Shown here piece by piece: positions 49,803-58,685 of a stretch of 64,000 nt of DNA; positions within the stretch are counted from its first letter, which is position 1, and each line of letters starts with the position of its first letter. Where the stretch lies: NCBI RefSeq assembly GCF_935825525.1, contig NZ_CAKXZT010000173.1, positions 1 through 64,000 of the forward strand. Direction: 5' to 3'. The stretch comes from Mesorhizobium escarrei. GTDB lineage: Bacteria > Pseudomonadota > Alphaproteobacteria > Rhizobiales > Rhizobiaceae. Both the position numbers and the translations under genes were made by a program. Below the pieces are notes generated by a model. That model saw only the letters and a program-made list of their open reading frames with translations. It was not told where the DNA came from and did no database searches.

Positions 49803-51365
49803 ATGTCAGCGCAAGACTATTCGGACGTCGACAAGAAGGAGGATCTGAAGGTCCTCCACGGAATGGGCTATGCCCAGGAACTGTCGCGAAGCATGAGCCG
49901 CTTCTCGAATTTCGCCATCTCGTTTTCGATCATCTGCATCCTGTCGGGCGGCATCAACTCCTTCGCGCAAGCGACGTCGTCGATCGGTGGCGCGGGGGCT
50001 GGTATCGGCTGGATCGTCGGGTGCATGGTTTCGGGATTCTTCGCGCTCGCCATGGCCCAGATCGCCTCTGCGTTTCCGACCGCAGGCGGCCTCTATCATT
50101 GGGCGTCCATTCTAGGGAACCGCTTCACCGGCTGGCTCACCGCCTGGCTCAACCTGCTTGGCCTGATCACCGTGCTCGGCGCGATCAACATCGGCACCGC
50201 CTTCTTCTTCGTCGGCACTTTCGGCGGAGCCTTCGGCCTGACTGGTACGCCTGGCGAGATCGTCGGGTTTGTCGCCTTCATCACCGTGTTGCAGGCGCTG
50301 CTCAACCATTTCGGCATCAAGCTGACGGCTATGCTGACGGACGTCTCCGGCTTCCTGATCCTGGCAACGACAGCCGTGCTGATCGTCGCTTGCCTGATGT
50401 TTGCTCCAGCGATCGACATCACCCGGTTGTGGACGTTCACGAACTATTCGGGTGATGCAGGCGGCGGCGTTTTCCCGCAGTCGGATTCCATGGGATATCT
50501 CTTCCTGCTCTGCCTGCTACTGCCGGTTTACACCATCACTGGTTATGACGCGTCGGCGCATACTTCGGAAGAAACGTTGAAGGCGGCGCACTCAGTTCCG
50601 CGGGCGATCGTTTCGTCGGTGCTCTGGTCATCGCTGATCGGCTGGGTGATGCTATGCGCGATCGTGCTGGCGATCCCCGATCTGGCGGCCGGCGCCAAGC
50701 AGGGCTGGGGCGTGTTCTTCGCGACGATGGACGCGATCTTGCCGTCGTGGTTGAAGACGCTGCTCTATCTGGCCATCCTGATCGCGCAGTTCCTCTGCGG
50801 TCTCGCAACGGTCACCTCTGCCTCGCGCATGCTTTTCGCCTTCTCGCGTGACGGTGGCATGCCGGTTGGCTCGGCCTCGCTAGCCAAAGTCAGCCCGGCC
50901 TGGCGCACGCCGGTCAACGCGATTTGGACGGCTGCGATCCTCGAGATCATCTACGTCTTTCTTGCCCAGTTCATTTCGATCGGTGGCACGAACATCTATA
51001 CCATCGTCGTCAATTCGACATTGGTGTTCCTGTTCCTGTCCTTCATCATTCCGATCGTACTCGGCATGATGGCGTTCGGAACGGCAAAATGGCCGAATCC
51101 CGGCCCGTGGAATCTCGGCGCCGGCCTGTTCAAGCTGTTTTGCATCCTGTCGGTCATCGGCATGGTGATCATCTTCTACATCGCCATCCAGCCGCCAAAC
51201 GACAAGGTGCTCTATATCACCCTGGGCTTCATTGTGCTCACCGCCGTGCTTTGGTTCGGCTTTGAGAACCGCCGCTTCAAGGGCCCGCCGATCGGCGACC
51301 AGATTGCCAAGCGTCAGGCGGCGATCAGGGCAGCCGAGGTGGCCGTCGGCGAAGCCGCCGCCTGA
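49803..51365 (+). CDS. APC-family amino acid/amine permease, 520 aa
   Basis: Twelve-helix transporter. The first helices contain RSMSRFSNFAISFSIICILS with the family glycine-rich stretch (GGAGAGIGWIVGC), then AQIASAFPTAGGLYHWASIL. The middle has ITGYDASAHTSEETLKAAHS, typical of APC amino acid/choline/GABA permeases. It follows the hydrolase by 20 bases and precedes the glutamine synthetase gene. Likely imports the amine metabolised by the downstream enzymes; substrate unknown. Confidence 0.88.
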   Translation: MSAQDYSDVDKKEDLKVLHGMGYAQELSRSMSRFSNFAISFSIICILSGGINSFAQATSSIGGAGAGIGWIVGCMVSGFFALAMAQIASAFPTAGGLYHWASILGNRFTGWLTAWLNLLGLITVLGAINIGTAFFFVGTFGGAFGLTGTPGEIVGFVAFITVLQALLNHFGIKLTAMLTDVSGFLILATTAVLIVACLMFAPAIDITRLWTFTNYSGDAGGGVFPQSDSMGYLFLLCLLLPVYTITGYDASAHTSEETLKAAHSVPRAIVSSVLWSSLIGWVMLCAIVLAIPDLAAGAKQGWGVFFATMDAILPSWLKTLLYLAILIAQFLCGLATVTSASRMLFAFSRDGGMPVGSASLAKVSPAWRTPVNAIWTAAILEIIYVFLAQFISIGGTNIYTIVVNSTLVFLFLSFIIPIVLGMMAFGTAKWPNPGPWNLGAGLFKLFCILSVIGMVIIFYIAIQPPNDKVLYITLGFIVLTAVLWFGFENRRFKGPPIGDQIAKRQAAIRAAEVAVGEAAA

Positions 51366-51379
51366 CACCTCTCCCATCA

Positions 51380-51407
51380 CCATGGCCGGCACCCTTGCCG
51401 GCCATGG
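51380..51407 (+). terminator. Intercistronic hairpin between permease and GS genes
   Basis: CCATGGCCGGC (51380-51390) pairs perfectly with GCCGGCCATGG (51397-51407) over a six-base loop, followed by CTTTCC. Either a weak terminator or an RNA-processing/stability element. Confidence 0.55.
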
Positions 51408-51464
51408 CTTTCCACATCTTCATGGCGACAAGCCCGAAACGACAAGCGTTGGAGTGCCAAAGGA

Positions 51465-52835
51465 ATGGCCGGAAATTTCTCGTTCGATCAATTGAAGAAG
51501 GCGGTCTCCAGCGGTGAGGTCGACACGGTGCTGGCCTGCATTGTCGACCTGCAGGGGCGGCTGGCGGGAAAGCGGTTCCTGGCACAGTATTTCGTCGATA
51601 CCGCCCATGACGAGACGCATGGCTGCAACTATCTCCTGGCCGCCGACATCGATATGGAACCGGTGCCCGGCTACAAGGCGGCGAGCTGGTCGAAGGGTTA
51701 CGGCGACTTCGTCATGAAGCCGGATCTGTCGACGCTGCGGCGCATTCCATGGCTGGAAAAGACGGCGCTGGTGATCTGCGACGTGCTCGACCACCACAGC
51801 CATGACGACCTGCCGCATTCGCCACGCGCCATCCTGAAGAAGCAGGTCAAGCGGCTGGCCGAACGCGGCTATGTCGGCTATTTCGCCTCCGAGCTCGAAT
51901 TCTATCTGTTCAGCGAAACCTACGATTCCGCCCGCAAGAAGCACTGGCAGGGCCTCGACACGGCCTCGCCCTATATCGGCGACTACCAGATCGGCATCAC
52001 CACCAAGGAAGAAGGGGTCATGCGCCGGCTGCGCAACGAGATGCAAGCGGCCGGCATTCCGATCGAGAACTCCAAGGGTGAGTGGGGACCGGGTCAGGAA
52101 GAAATCAACGTCCGCTATGCCGAGGCGCTCGAGATGGCCGACCGCCACGTCATCCTGAAGAACGGCGCCAAGGAAATCGCCGAGTCCGAAGGCAAGGCGG
52201 TTTCGTTCATGGCCAAGTACAATTACGGGCTGGCCGGCAATTCCAGCCATATCCACAACTCGTTGTGGAGCGCCGACGGCCAGACGCCGCTTTTTTATGA
52301 CAGACAAGCCGAATGGACGCTGTCGACGCTCGGCCAGCAATGGGCGGCGGGCCAGCTCAAATACGCCAGGGAATTCACCTGGTTCCTGGCGCCCTACGTC
52401 AACTCCTACAAGCGCTTCCAGGCCGGCACCTTCGCGCCGACCAAGATCATGTGGAGCGAGGACAACCGCACCGCCGGTTTCCGCCTTTGCGGCGAGGGCA
52501 CCAAGGGCATCCGCATGGAATGCCGCATCGGCGGCGCCGATCTGAACCCCTATCTCGCCTTCGCCGCGCTGATCGCGGCCGGCCTTGCCGGCATCGACGA
52601 AAAGCTTGAACTGCAAAAACCCTTCGTCGGCGATGCCTATCAAGCCTCGCAGCTGCCGGAAATTCCGAAGACCCTGCGTGATGCCACCGAGACACTGGCG
52701 AAATCGGAGATGCTGAAGCAGGCGCTCGGCGACGGCGTGCTCGAGCATTATATCCATACGGCCCGCTGGGAGCAGTTCGAATACGACCGCCGCATTACCG
52801 ACTGGGAACTGCACAGAGGGTTCGAGCGTTATTAG
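51465..52835 (+). CDS. Glutamine synthetase homologue (gamma-glutamyl-amine ligase type), 456 aa
   Basis: Full-length GS fold: FASELEFYLFSETYDSARKK (metal-binding E-x-E), ENSKGEWGPGQEEINVRYAE, NSSHIHNSLWSADG and RMECRIGGADLNPYLAFAAL. The order matches the GlnT/PuuA-like group that attaches glutamate to amines rather than ammonia. The family assignment to that group is inferred from operon context: permease and hydrolase upstream, aldehyde and alcohol dehydrogenases downstream. Confidence 0.87.
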   Translation: MAGNFSFDQLKKAVSSGEVDTVLACIVDLQGRLAGKRFLAQYFVDTAHDETHGCNYLLAADIDMEPVPGYKAASWSKGYGDFVMKPDLSTLRRIPWLEKTALVICDVLDHHSHDDLPHSPRAILKKQVKRLAERGYVGYFASELEFYLFSETYDSARKKHWQGLDTASPYIGDYQIGITTKEEGVMRRLRNEMQAAGIPIENSKGEWGPGQEEINVRYAEALEMADRHVILKNGAKEIAESEGKAVSFMAKYNYGLAGNSSHIHNSLWSADGQTPLFYDRQAEWTLSTLGQQWAAGQLKYAREFTWFLAPYVNSYKRFQAGTFAPTKIMWSEDNRTAGFRLCGEGTKGIRMECRIGGADLNPYLAFAALIAAGLAGIDEKLELQKPFVGDAYQASQLPEIPKTLRDATETLAKSEMLKQALGDGVLEHYIHTARWEQFEYDRRITDWELHRGFERY

Positions 52836-52837
52836 AA

Positions 52838-52856
52838 AGATAGTAAGATACTATCT
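52838..52856 (+). promoter_or_regulatory. Perfect palindrome upstream of the toxin-antitoxin promoter
   Basis: AGATAGTA, three bases, TACTATCT: eight-base perfect arms, ending five bases before a TTGACA (52862-52867), 17 bases, TAAGGT (52885-52890) promoter. A natural operator for autoregulation of the pair that follows. Confidence 0.6.
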
Positions 52857-52896
52857 ATACCTTGACAGTAAATGCGGCTTGAACTAAGGTTTTACG

Positions 52897-53349
52897 ATGA
52901 CCGAAGGAACAAAATACCATCCGCTTTTCGAGCATCTCCTGTTCTCGGGTCAGGGCCAGATGTCGATGAGCTTCGCAGAGATCGAGCAAGTTATCGGTGG
53001 CCGCTTGCCGCCGTCGGCACGACAGCGGGAGGAATGGTGGGCGAACAGCCCGAGCGGGCACAGCCAGGCGCGCGCCTGGTTGCGCGCAAACTATCGGGCG
53101 TCTCGTGTCGATCTTGCGAACGAGCGGGTGGATTTCAAACTGGAGGGATGGCCCGAAGGTTATCGAAAGCCGAATATGGCTACCACAGACAAGACTCGTT
53201 CGGGAATGGCGGAACCAGCGCAGGCCAGCTATGAACTTCCGCAGGGAAATACCGACCATCCTCTTTTCGGCATATGGACAGGCAAGGTCACGCTTCTCCA
53301 AGGACATGATTACACGAGGCCGGCCTTTGAGCCTGACGTGCTGCCGTGA
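52897..53349 (+). CDS. Probable antitoxin fused to a DUF7662-like domain, 150 aa
   Basis: The N-terminal part resembles small DUF7662-type proteins (SMSFAEIEQVIGGRLPPSAR, then EEWWANSPSGHSQARAWLRA, ANYRASRVDLANERVDF). The C-terminal part (TDHPLFGIWTGKVTLLQGHD) resembles antitoxin tails that block PIN toxins. It overlaps the PIN toxin gene by four bases. Its own promoter and palindrome are upstream. It therefore looks like the antitoxin of a VapBC-type pair with an unusual N-terminal domain. Confidence 0.7.
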   Translation: MTEGTKYHPLFEHLLFSGQGQMSMSFAEIEQVIGGRLPPSARQREEWWANSPSGHSQARAWLRANYRASRVDLANERVDFKLEGWPEGYRKPNMATTDKTRSGMAEPAQASYELPQGNTDHPLFGIWTGKVTLLQGHDYTRPAFEPDVLP

Positions 53350-53762
53350 CGCACAGGCTGCTGCTCGACACTTGCGCGATCATATGGATAGCGCTGAACG
53401 AGCCAATCACGCCGGAAGCCAAGTTTGCTATCAACAGCGCCGCGGCTGTTGACGAGAAGGTCCGGGTTTCCCCCATTTCGGCCTGGGAGTTGGGCCTGCT
53501 GAGCGCCAAGGGCCGGTTGGCGGCAGCAAAGTCGCCAGCAAGCATTTTTGGGGAAGTGATCGCCACGCCAGGCATCAAGGTCGAGGCTCTTTCTCCGGAA
53601 TTGTTGATTGAATCGTCTTTCTTGCCTGGATCGCTCCACGGCGATCCGGCGGATAGGATATTGATCGCGACAGCGCGGGCGTTCGATTTGACGCTCGTGA
53701 CGCGCGATCAGTCAATACTGGATTATGCAAGAGCCGGGCATGTTCGCGCCCTTGCCTGCTGA
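53346..53762 (+). CDS. VapC-type PIN-domain toxin, 138 aa
   Basis: PIN RNase. Acidic residues fit the active site: D8 in LLLDTCA, E48 in ISAWELG, the acidic pair in GDPADRILIATA (about 100-103) and D121 in VTRDQSI. GTG start overlaps the antitoxin stop. The pair sits between the GS and aldehyde dehydrogenase genes, with the dehydrogenase start following within 32 bases. Confidence 0.85.
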   Translation: MTHRLLLDTCAIIWIALNEPITPEAKFAINSAAAVDEKVRVSPISAWELGLLSAKGRLAAAKSPASIFGEVIATPGIKVEALSPELLIESSFLPGSLHGDPADRILIATARAFDLTLVTRDQSILDYARAGHVRALAC

Positions 53763-53793
53763 CGCTTTGCCTTCGATATATGGAGACGCCCAC

Positions 53794-55179
53794 TTGGAAA
53801 CCGTAAAACTCAAATCTCCCGTCGATGGTTCGATCTATGCCGAACGGCCCATCGCCACGGACCAGGCGATCAATGCCGCGGTCGAGCGTGCCAAGGCGGC
53901 GCAGGAGAAATGGGCTGAGACGCCGATCGTCGAGCGCGGCAAGTACATGCTTGCCATGCTGGAAGCGTTGGTCGCCATGACCGACGAGATCGTGCCGGAG
54001 ATCGCCTGGCAGATGGGCCGTCCGGTGCGCTATGGCGGCGAGTTCGGCGGCGTCAGAGAGCGCACCAGCTACATGGTCGAGATTGCGGAAGCGGCACTGA
54101 AACCGGTGATGGCCTCCAATCCCAAGGACGGGTTTCGCCGCTATGTGAAGAAGGTGCCACTCGGCGTGGTCCTGGTGATCGCGCCGTGGAACTATCCCTA
54201 TCTCACCGCCGTCAACACGATCGTGCCGGCGCTGATGGCCGGCAGCGCCGTCATCCTCAAGCATGCGGCGCAGACGCTACTGGTCGGCGAACGCTTTCAA
54301 CAGGCGTTCGACAAGGCAGGCCTGCCAAAAGGCCTGTTCCAGAACCTCGTCATGAACCACGCGCAGACCGAGAAACTGCTCGGCTCGGGCAAGATCGATC
54401 ATGTCAATTTCACCGGCTCGGTCGCCGGCGGCCGCGCCATCGAAAAGGCCGCAGCGGGCACCTTCATGACGCTCGGCCTTGAACTCGGCGGCAAGGATCC
54501 GGCCTATGTTCTGGCCGATGCCAAGATGGACCATGCCGTCGCCAACCTGGTCGACGGCGCCTTCTACAATTCCGGCCAGTGCTGCTGCGGCATCGAGCGC
54601 GTCTACGTCCACGAGAAGGTCTATGACGAATTCGTCGAAGGCTTCATCGCCGAAACCCGGAACTACGTCGTCGGCAACCCGCTCGACCAGGCGACGACGA
54701 TGGGGCCGATGGCACAGGCGCGCTTTGCCGACCTGATCCGCGAGCAGAAGGCCGAGGCGCTGCGCAAGGGGGCCAGGGCGCATATCAACATGAAGATGGC
54801 CAATGACGAGCAAGGCTCGCCCTATCTGGCGCCGGAAGTGCTGACCGGGGTCGATCACCAGATGAGCGTCATGCGCGAGGAGAGCTTTGGGCCGATCGTC
54901 GGCATCATGAAGGTGCGCAACGACGAGGAGGCGATCGCGCTGATGAACGACAGCCCCTACGGGCTGACGGCCTCGATCTGGACGCGCGACACCGAGCATG
55001 CGGCGGCGATCGGTGATCGCGTCGAGACCGGCACCGTGTTCATGAACCGCTGCGACTATCTCGACCCGGCGCTGGTCTGGACCGGCGTCAAGGACACCGG
55101 CAAAGGCGCGGCCCTGTCGGCCATCGGCTACGACAATCTGACGAGGCCGAAATCATATCATCTGCGTGAAGCCATCTGA
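53794..55179 (+). CDS. Aldehyde dehydrogenase, 461 aa
   Basis: NAD(P)-dependent aldehyde oxidation. Key segments are VVLVIAPWNYPYLTAVNTIV, the cofactor region VNFTGSVAGGRAIEKAA, the catalytic Glu in TLGLELGGKDPAYVL and the catalytic Cys in YNSGQCCCGIERVYVHE. The TTG at 53794 with GGAG eight bases ahead gives ETVKLKSPVDGSIYAERPIA, the expected start; an in-frame ATG at 53725 lies inside the toxin gene. The odd start may be a consequence of the toxin pair having inserted in the operon. Confidence 0.88.
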   Translation: METVKLKSPVDGSIYAERPIATDQAINAAVERAKAAQEKWAETPIVERGKYMLAMLEALVAMTDEIVPEIAWQMGRPVRYGGEFGGVRERTSYMVEIAEAALKPVMASNPKDGFRRYVKKVPLGVVLVIAPWNYPYLTAVNTIVPALMAGSAVILKHAAQTLLVGERFQQAFDKAGLPKGLFQNLVMNHAQTEKLLGSGKIDHVNFTGSVAGGRAIEKAAAGTFMTLGLELGGKDPAYVLADAKMDHAVANLVDGAFYNSGQCCCGIERVYVHEKVYDEFVEGFIAETRNYVVGNPLDQATTMGPMAQARFADLIREQKAEALRKGARAHINMKMANDEQGSPYLAPEVLTGVDHQMSVMREESFGPIVGIMKVRNDEEAIALMNDSPYGLTASIWTRDTEHAAAIGDRVETGTVFMNRCDYLDPALVWTGVKDTGKGAALSAIGYDNLTRPKSYHLREAI

Positions 55180-55197
55180 TTTTTTCGAAAGACAAAA

Positions 55198-56370
55198 ATG
55201 ACAAAATTGATTTCCAAATGGAACTATCCGACGACCGTGCGCTTCGGCGCGGGCCGCATCAAGGAATTGCCTGATGTGCTTGATGCCACCGGCATCAAGC
55301 GGCCGCTGTTCGTTACCGATCCGGGGCTGGCCAGACTTCCGGTCGTTGCCTCGACGTTGAAGATCCTCGACGATGCCAAGGTGCCCTATGGCGTGTTTTC
55401 CGAGGTCAAGCCTAACCCGGTGGACTCCAACCTGACCGCCGGCATTGCCGTGTTCAAAAAGGGCAGGCATGACGGTGTCATCGCCTTCGGCGGCGGCTCG
55501 GCGCTCGACCTCGGCAAGCTGATCGCTTTCCAGGCCGGCCAGACGCGGCCGGTTTGGGACTTTGAGGATATCGGCGACTGGTGGACGCGCGCCAACTCCG
55601 ACGCGATCGCGCCGATCATCGCCGTGCCGACCACCGCCGGCACCGGCTCGGAAGTCGGCCGCGCCGGCGTCATCACCAATGAAGCGACCCACACCAAGAA
55701 GGTCATCTTCCATCCGAAACTCTTGCCGGCCATCGTCATCGCCGATCCTGAACTGTCGGTCGGCATGCCGGGCTTCATCACCGCCGGCACCGGCATGGAT
55801 GCGCTCGCCCATTGCCTCGAAGCCTATTGCGCGCCGGGCTATCATCCGATGGCCGACGGCATCGCCGTCGAAGGCGTGCGGCTCGTCTTCGAGAACCTGC
55901 CGAAGGCCTTTGCCAACGGCAAGGATCTCGCCGCCCGCGCCCACATGATGAGCGCGGCCGCGATGGGCGCTGCCGCCTTCCAGAAAGGGCTGGGCGCGAT
56001 CCACTCGCTGTCGCATCCGATCGGCGCGCTCTACGACACCCATCACGGCATGACCAACGCCGTGTTCATGCCTTATGTGCTGGCCTTCAACCGCGACGCC
56101 ATCGAGGTGCGCATCGCCCGGCTCGCGGCTTATTGCGGCATCAAGGGCGGCTTCGACGGTTTCGCCAAGGCCGTCATCAAGCTGCGCAAGGAATTGAAGG
56201 TGCCGCACGCGCTGCCGGGCCTGATCAAGGGGCTCGACATGGACAAGAAGCGCAAGGGCCTGATCGCCGACATGGCGGTGGTCGATCCGACCGCCGGCGG
56301 CAACCCGGTCAAGCTGACCAGGAAGGCGGCGCTGACGCTGCTCGAAAACGCCATTAACGGCACCACCTGA
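55198..56370 (+). CDS. Iron-containing alcohol dehydrogenase, 390 aa
   Basis: Group III alcohol dehydrogenase. The NAD-binding motif is GVIAFGGGSALDLGKLIAF and the family signature is VPTTAGTGSEVGRAGVIT. Metal ligands lie in GMDALAHCLEAYCAPGYHPM and HSLSHPIGALYDTHHGMTNA. It follows the aldehyde dehydrogenase by 18 bases, consistent with stepwise oxidation of an alcohol to an acid. Confidence 0.92.
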   Translation: MTKLISKWNYPTTVRFGAGRIKELPDVLDATGIKRPLFVTDPGLARLPVVASTLKILDDAKVPYGVFSEVKPNPVDSNLTAGIAVFKKGRHDGVIAFGGGSALDLGKLIAFQAGQTRPVWDFEDIGDWWTRANSDAIAPIIAVPTTAGTGSEVGRAGVITNEATHTKKVIFHPKLLPAIVIADPELSVGMPGFITAGTGMDALAHCLEAYCAPGYHPMADGIAVEGVRLVFENLPKAFANGKDLAARAHMMSAAAMGAAAFQKGLGAIHSLSHPIGALYDTHHGMTNAVFMPYVLAFNRDAIEVRIARLAAYCGIKGGFDGFAKAVIKLRKELKVPHALPGLIKGLDMDKKRKGLIADMAVVDPTAGGNPVKLTRKAALTLLENAINGTT

Positions 56371-56612
56371 GACGGAATTCGGGCCGGAAACTGATCCGGG
56401 AAATTGAGGGCAAAGAAAGGGGGGAAGATGAAAGGTAAGACCGAAACTCGTTAGCCGGGAAAATAGTCGCGAGGCGATTGCTACAACCGGTAAAAAGAGT
56501 TTACTTTTTCGTACTGCAGGGCATCGCTTTCACAAAGCATTCATCGGGCTGTCACACGAAAACGATACCGCATCGCAGGCGTCCAACGGCGTCAGTTCAA
56601 CGGAGAGAACAC
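56371..56612. other. Gap before the ABC importer genes
   Basis: No gene. The region probably carries the ABC promoter. A purine-rich run (AAAGAAAGGGGGGAAG) around 56413 is the only notable feature. Confidence 0.35.
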
Positions 56613-57719
56613 ATGTTCAAATTCACGGGAAAAGTGCTTTCCCTTACGGCCGTCGCCCTGATGGCGACCTCTGCCATCTCGTCGGCGCAGTCCATGGATG
56701 AACTGATCGCCGCCGCCAAGGCGGAGGGCCAGCTCACCACCATCGCGCTGCCGCACAGCTGGTGCGGCTATGGCGACGTCATCGCCGGATTCAAGGCGAA
56801 GTATCCGGAAATCACCGTCAACGAGCTCAACCCCGATGCCGGCTCCGGCGACGAGATCGAGGCGATCAAGGCCAATAAGGACAATAAGGGCCCGCAGGCT
56901 CCTGATGTCATCGACGTCGGCCTTTCTTTCGGCCCGTCCGCTAAGGCAGACGGCTTGGTCCAGCCCTACAAGGTGTCGACCTGGGATACGATCCCTGACA
57001 GCGCCAAGGATGCCGACGGCTATTGGTATGGCGACTATTACGGCGTGCTCGCCTTCGGCGTGAACAAGGCCGTCGTGCAGAACGCGCCACAGGACTGGGC
57101 TGACCTGCTGAAGCCGGAATATGCCAACTCGGTGGCGCTCGCCGGTGACCCGCGCACGTCGAACAACGCGGTCATGTCGGTTTACGCGTCGGGCCTCGCG
57201 GCTGGCGGTAGCGGCGGCCAGGATGCCGCCGCCAAGGGGCTGCAGTTCTTCAAGCAGCTCAACGATGCCGGCAACTTCGTGCCGGTCGACGGTGAAGCGG
57301 CAGCTGTCGCCCAGGGCACGACACCGATCGTGATGAACTGGGACTACAACCTGCTCGCCATGCGCGACAAGATGGCCGGCAATCCGGAAATCGAAATCGT
57401 CGTGCCAAAGGGAGCGGTTGTCGCAGGCGTCTACGTACAGGCGATCAGCGCCTATGCGCCGCATCCGAACGCCGCCAAGCTGTGGATGGAGTATCTCTAC
57501 TCGGACGAAGGCCAGCTCGGCTGGCTGAAGGGCTACTGCCACCCGATCCGCTTCAACGATCTCGCCAAGAAGGGCGTGATCCCGAAGGAAATGCTGGACA
57601 AGCTGCCGGCCGCCGAGAACTACGAAAAAGCGATCTTCCCAACCTTGGAGGAGCAGAACGCTGCCAAGAAGGAAATCAGCACGAACTGGGATGCCATCGT
57701 CGGCGCCGTCGTGAAGTAA
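56613..57719 (+). CDS. ABC transporter periplasmic substrate-binding protein, 368 aa
   Basis: A cleavable signal peptide (KVLSLTAVALMATSAISSAQ) is followed by a two-lobed binding protein of the iron/polyamine-type group (AAKAEGQLTTIALPHSWCGY, PDVIDVGLSFGPSAKADGLV). The ATG at 56613 follows GGAGAG. Two permeases and an ATPase follow, so it is a complete importer. Ligand unknown; context suggests an amine or an organic acid. Confidence 0.9.
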   Translation: MFKFTGKVLSLTAVALMATSAISSAQSMDELIAAAKAEGQLTTIALPHSWCGYGDVIAGFKAKYPEITVNELNPDAGSGDEIEAIKANKDNKGPQAPDVIDVGLSFGPSAKADGLVQPYKVSTWDTIPDSAKDADGYWYGDYYGVLAFGVNKAVVQNAPQDWADLLKPEYANSVALAGDPRTSNNAVMSVYASGLAAGGSGGQDAAAKGLQFFKQLNDAGNFVPVDGEAAAVAQGTTPIVMNWDYNLLAMRDKMAGNPEIEIVVPKGAVVAGVYVQAISAYAPHPNAAKLWMEYLYSDEGQLGWLKGYCHPIRFNDLAKKGVIPKEMLDKLPAAENYEKAIFPTLEEQNAAKKEISTNWDAIVGAVVK

Positions 57720-57725
57720 TTCATA

Positions 57726-57755
57726 GGGCGCCGGCCGGTTCGCCGGCCGGCGCCC
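57726..57755 (+). promoter_or_regulatory. UUCG-capped hairpin between binding protein and permease genes
   Basis: GGGCGCCGGCCGG (57726-57738) pairs perfectly with CCGGCCGGCGCCC (57743-57755) around a TTCG loop, an extremely stable hairpin, with no U-tract. Such elements protect the 3' end of the binding-protein mRNA so it outnumbers the membrane components. Confidence 0.75.
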
Positions 57756-57776
57756 CATGCCAACTTCGGGAAGTCC

Positions 57777-58685
57777 ATGGCAGACTCCACAGTGTCCCAG
57801 ACAGCCAGCGTCAGCCCTGACGTGCCGGAGATCGGCCGCCTTCGGCTGCCGCTGCATTGGTTAGGCGTAGCTCCGTTCTTCGTTTTCGCGCTGCTCTTTC
57901 TGATCTTGCCCACGGTAGGGCTGATCGCGGGCGCGTTCAAAAATGCAGCCGGCGACTATACGCTCGACAATATCATAGCGTTGTCGCAACCCAAGCTCGC
58001 AGCGGCCTATTGGGTGTCCATTCAGATCAGCTTTGTTTCTGCGATCCTTGGCGCCTTGATCGGCCTGGCAATGGCCGTGGCAGTGGTTCGCGGGGGCTTG
58101 CCGTCGTGGTTACGCTCGGCGACTTTGACCTTCTCGGGCGTCGCCTCGAATTTCGCCGGCGTGCCGCTGGCATTCTCGTTCATTGCGACGCTCGGTCGGC
58201 TCGGAGTGGCGACGATCCTGTTGCGAGACATTTTCGGCATTAACATCTATTCGCTCGGCTTCAGTATCTTTTCGTTCTGGGGCCTTATCCTCACCTACCT
58301 CTATTTCCAGATTCCATTGATGATCGTCATCATCACGCCGGCGGTCGATGGGCTGAAGAAGGAATGGGGCGAAGCTGCCGCCACGCTCGGCGCAACCAAT
58401 TGGCAATATTGGCGCATGGTGGTGATCCCGGTGTTATGGCCGAGTTTTCTCGGCACGACGGTCCTGCTCTTTGCCAACGCGTTCGGCGCGGTCGCAACGG
58501 CCTATGCACTGACGGGGCCGTCACTCAACATCGTGCCCATCCAGTTGTTCGCGCAGATTCGCGGCGACGTGCTTTACAATCCGAATCTAGGCTATGCGCT
58601 TGCATTCGGCATGATCGTCATCACCGGCCTGGCCAATCTCTTCTACATTTTGTTCCAACGGCGAGCCGAACGGTGGCTGAGATGA
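57777..58685 (+). CDS. ABC transporter permease 1, 302 aa
   Basis: Inner-membrane permease with a cytosolic N-terminus and about six helices. The EAA-loop region is EWGEAAATLGATNWQYWRMV followed by VIPVLWPSFLGTTVLL. It belongs to the same importer as the neighbouring genes. Its stop overlaps the start of the second permease. Confidence 0.9.
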   Translation: MADSTVSQTASVSPDVPEIGRLRLPLHWLGVAPFFVFALLFLILPTVGLIAGAFKNAAGDYTLDNIIALSQPKLAAAYWVSIQISFVSAILGALIGLAMAVAVVRGGLPSWLRSATLTFSGVASNFAGVPLAFSFIATLGRLGVATILLRDIFGINIYSLGFSIFSFWGLILTYLYFQIPLMIVIITPAVDGLKKEWGEAAATLGATNWQYWRMVVIPVLWPSFLGTTVLLFANAFGAVATAYALTGPSLNIVPIQLFAQIRGDVLYNPNLGYALAFGMIVITGLANLFYILFQRRAERWLR

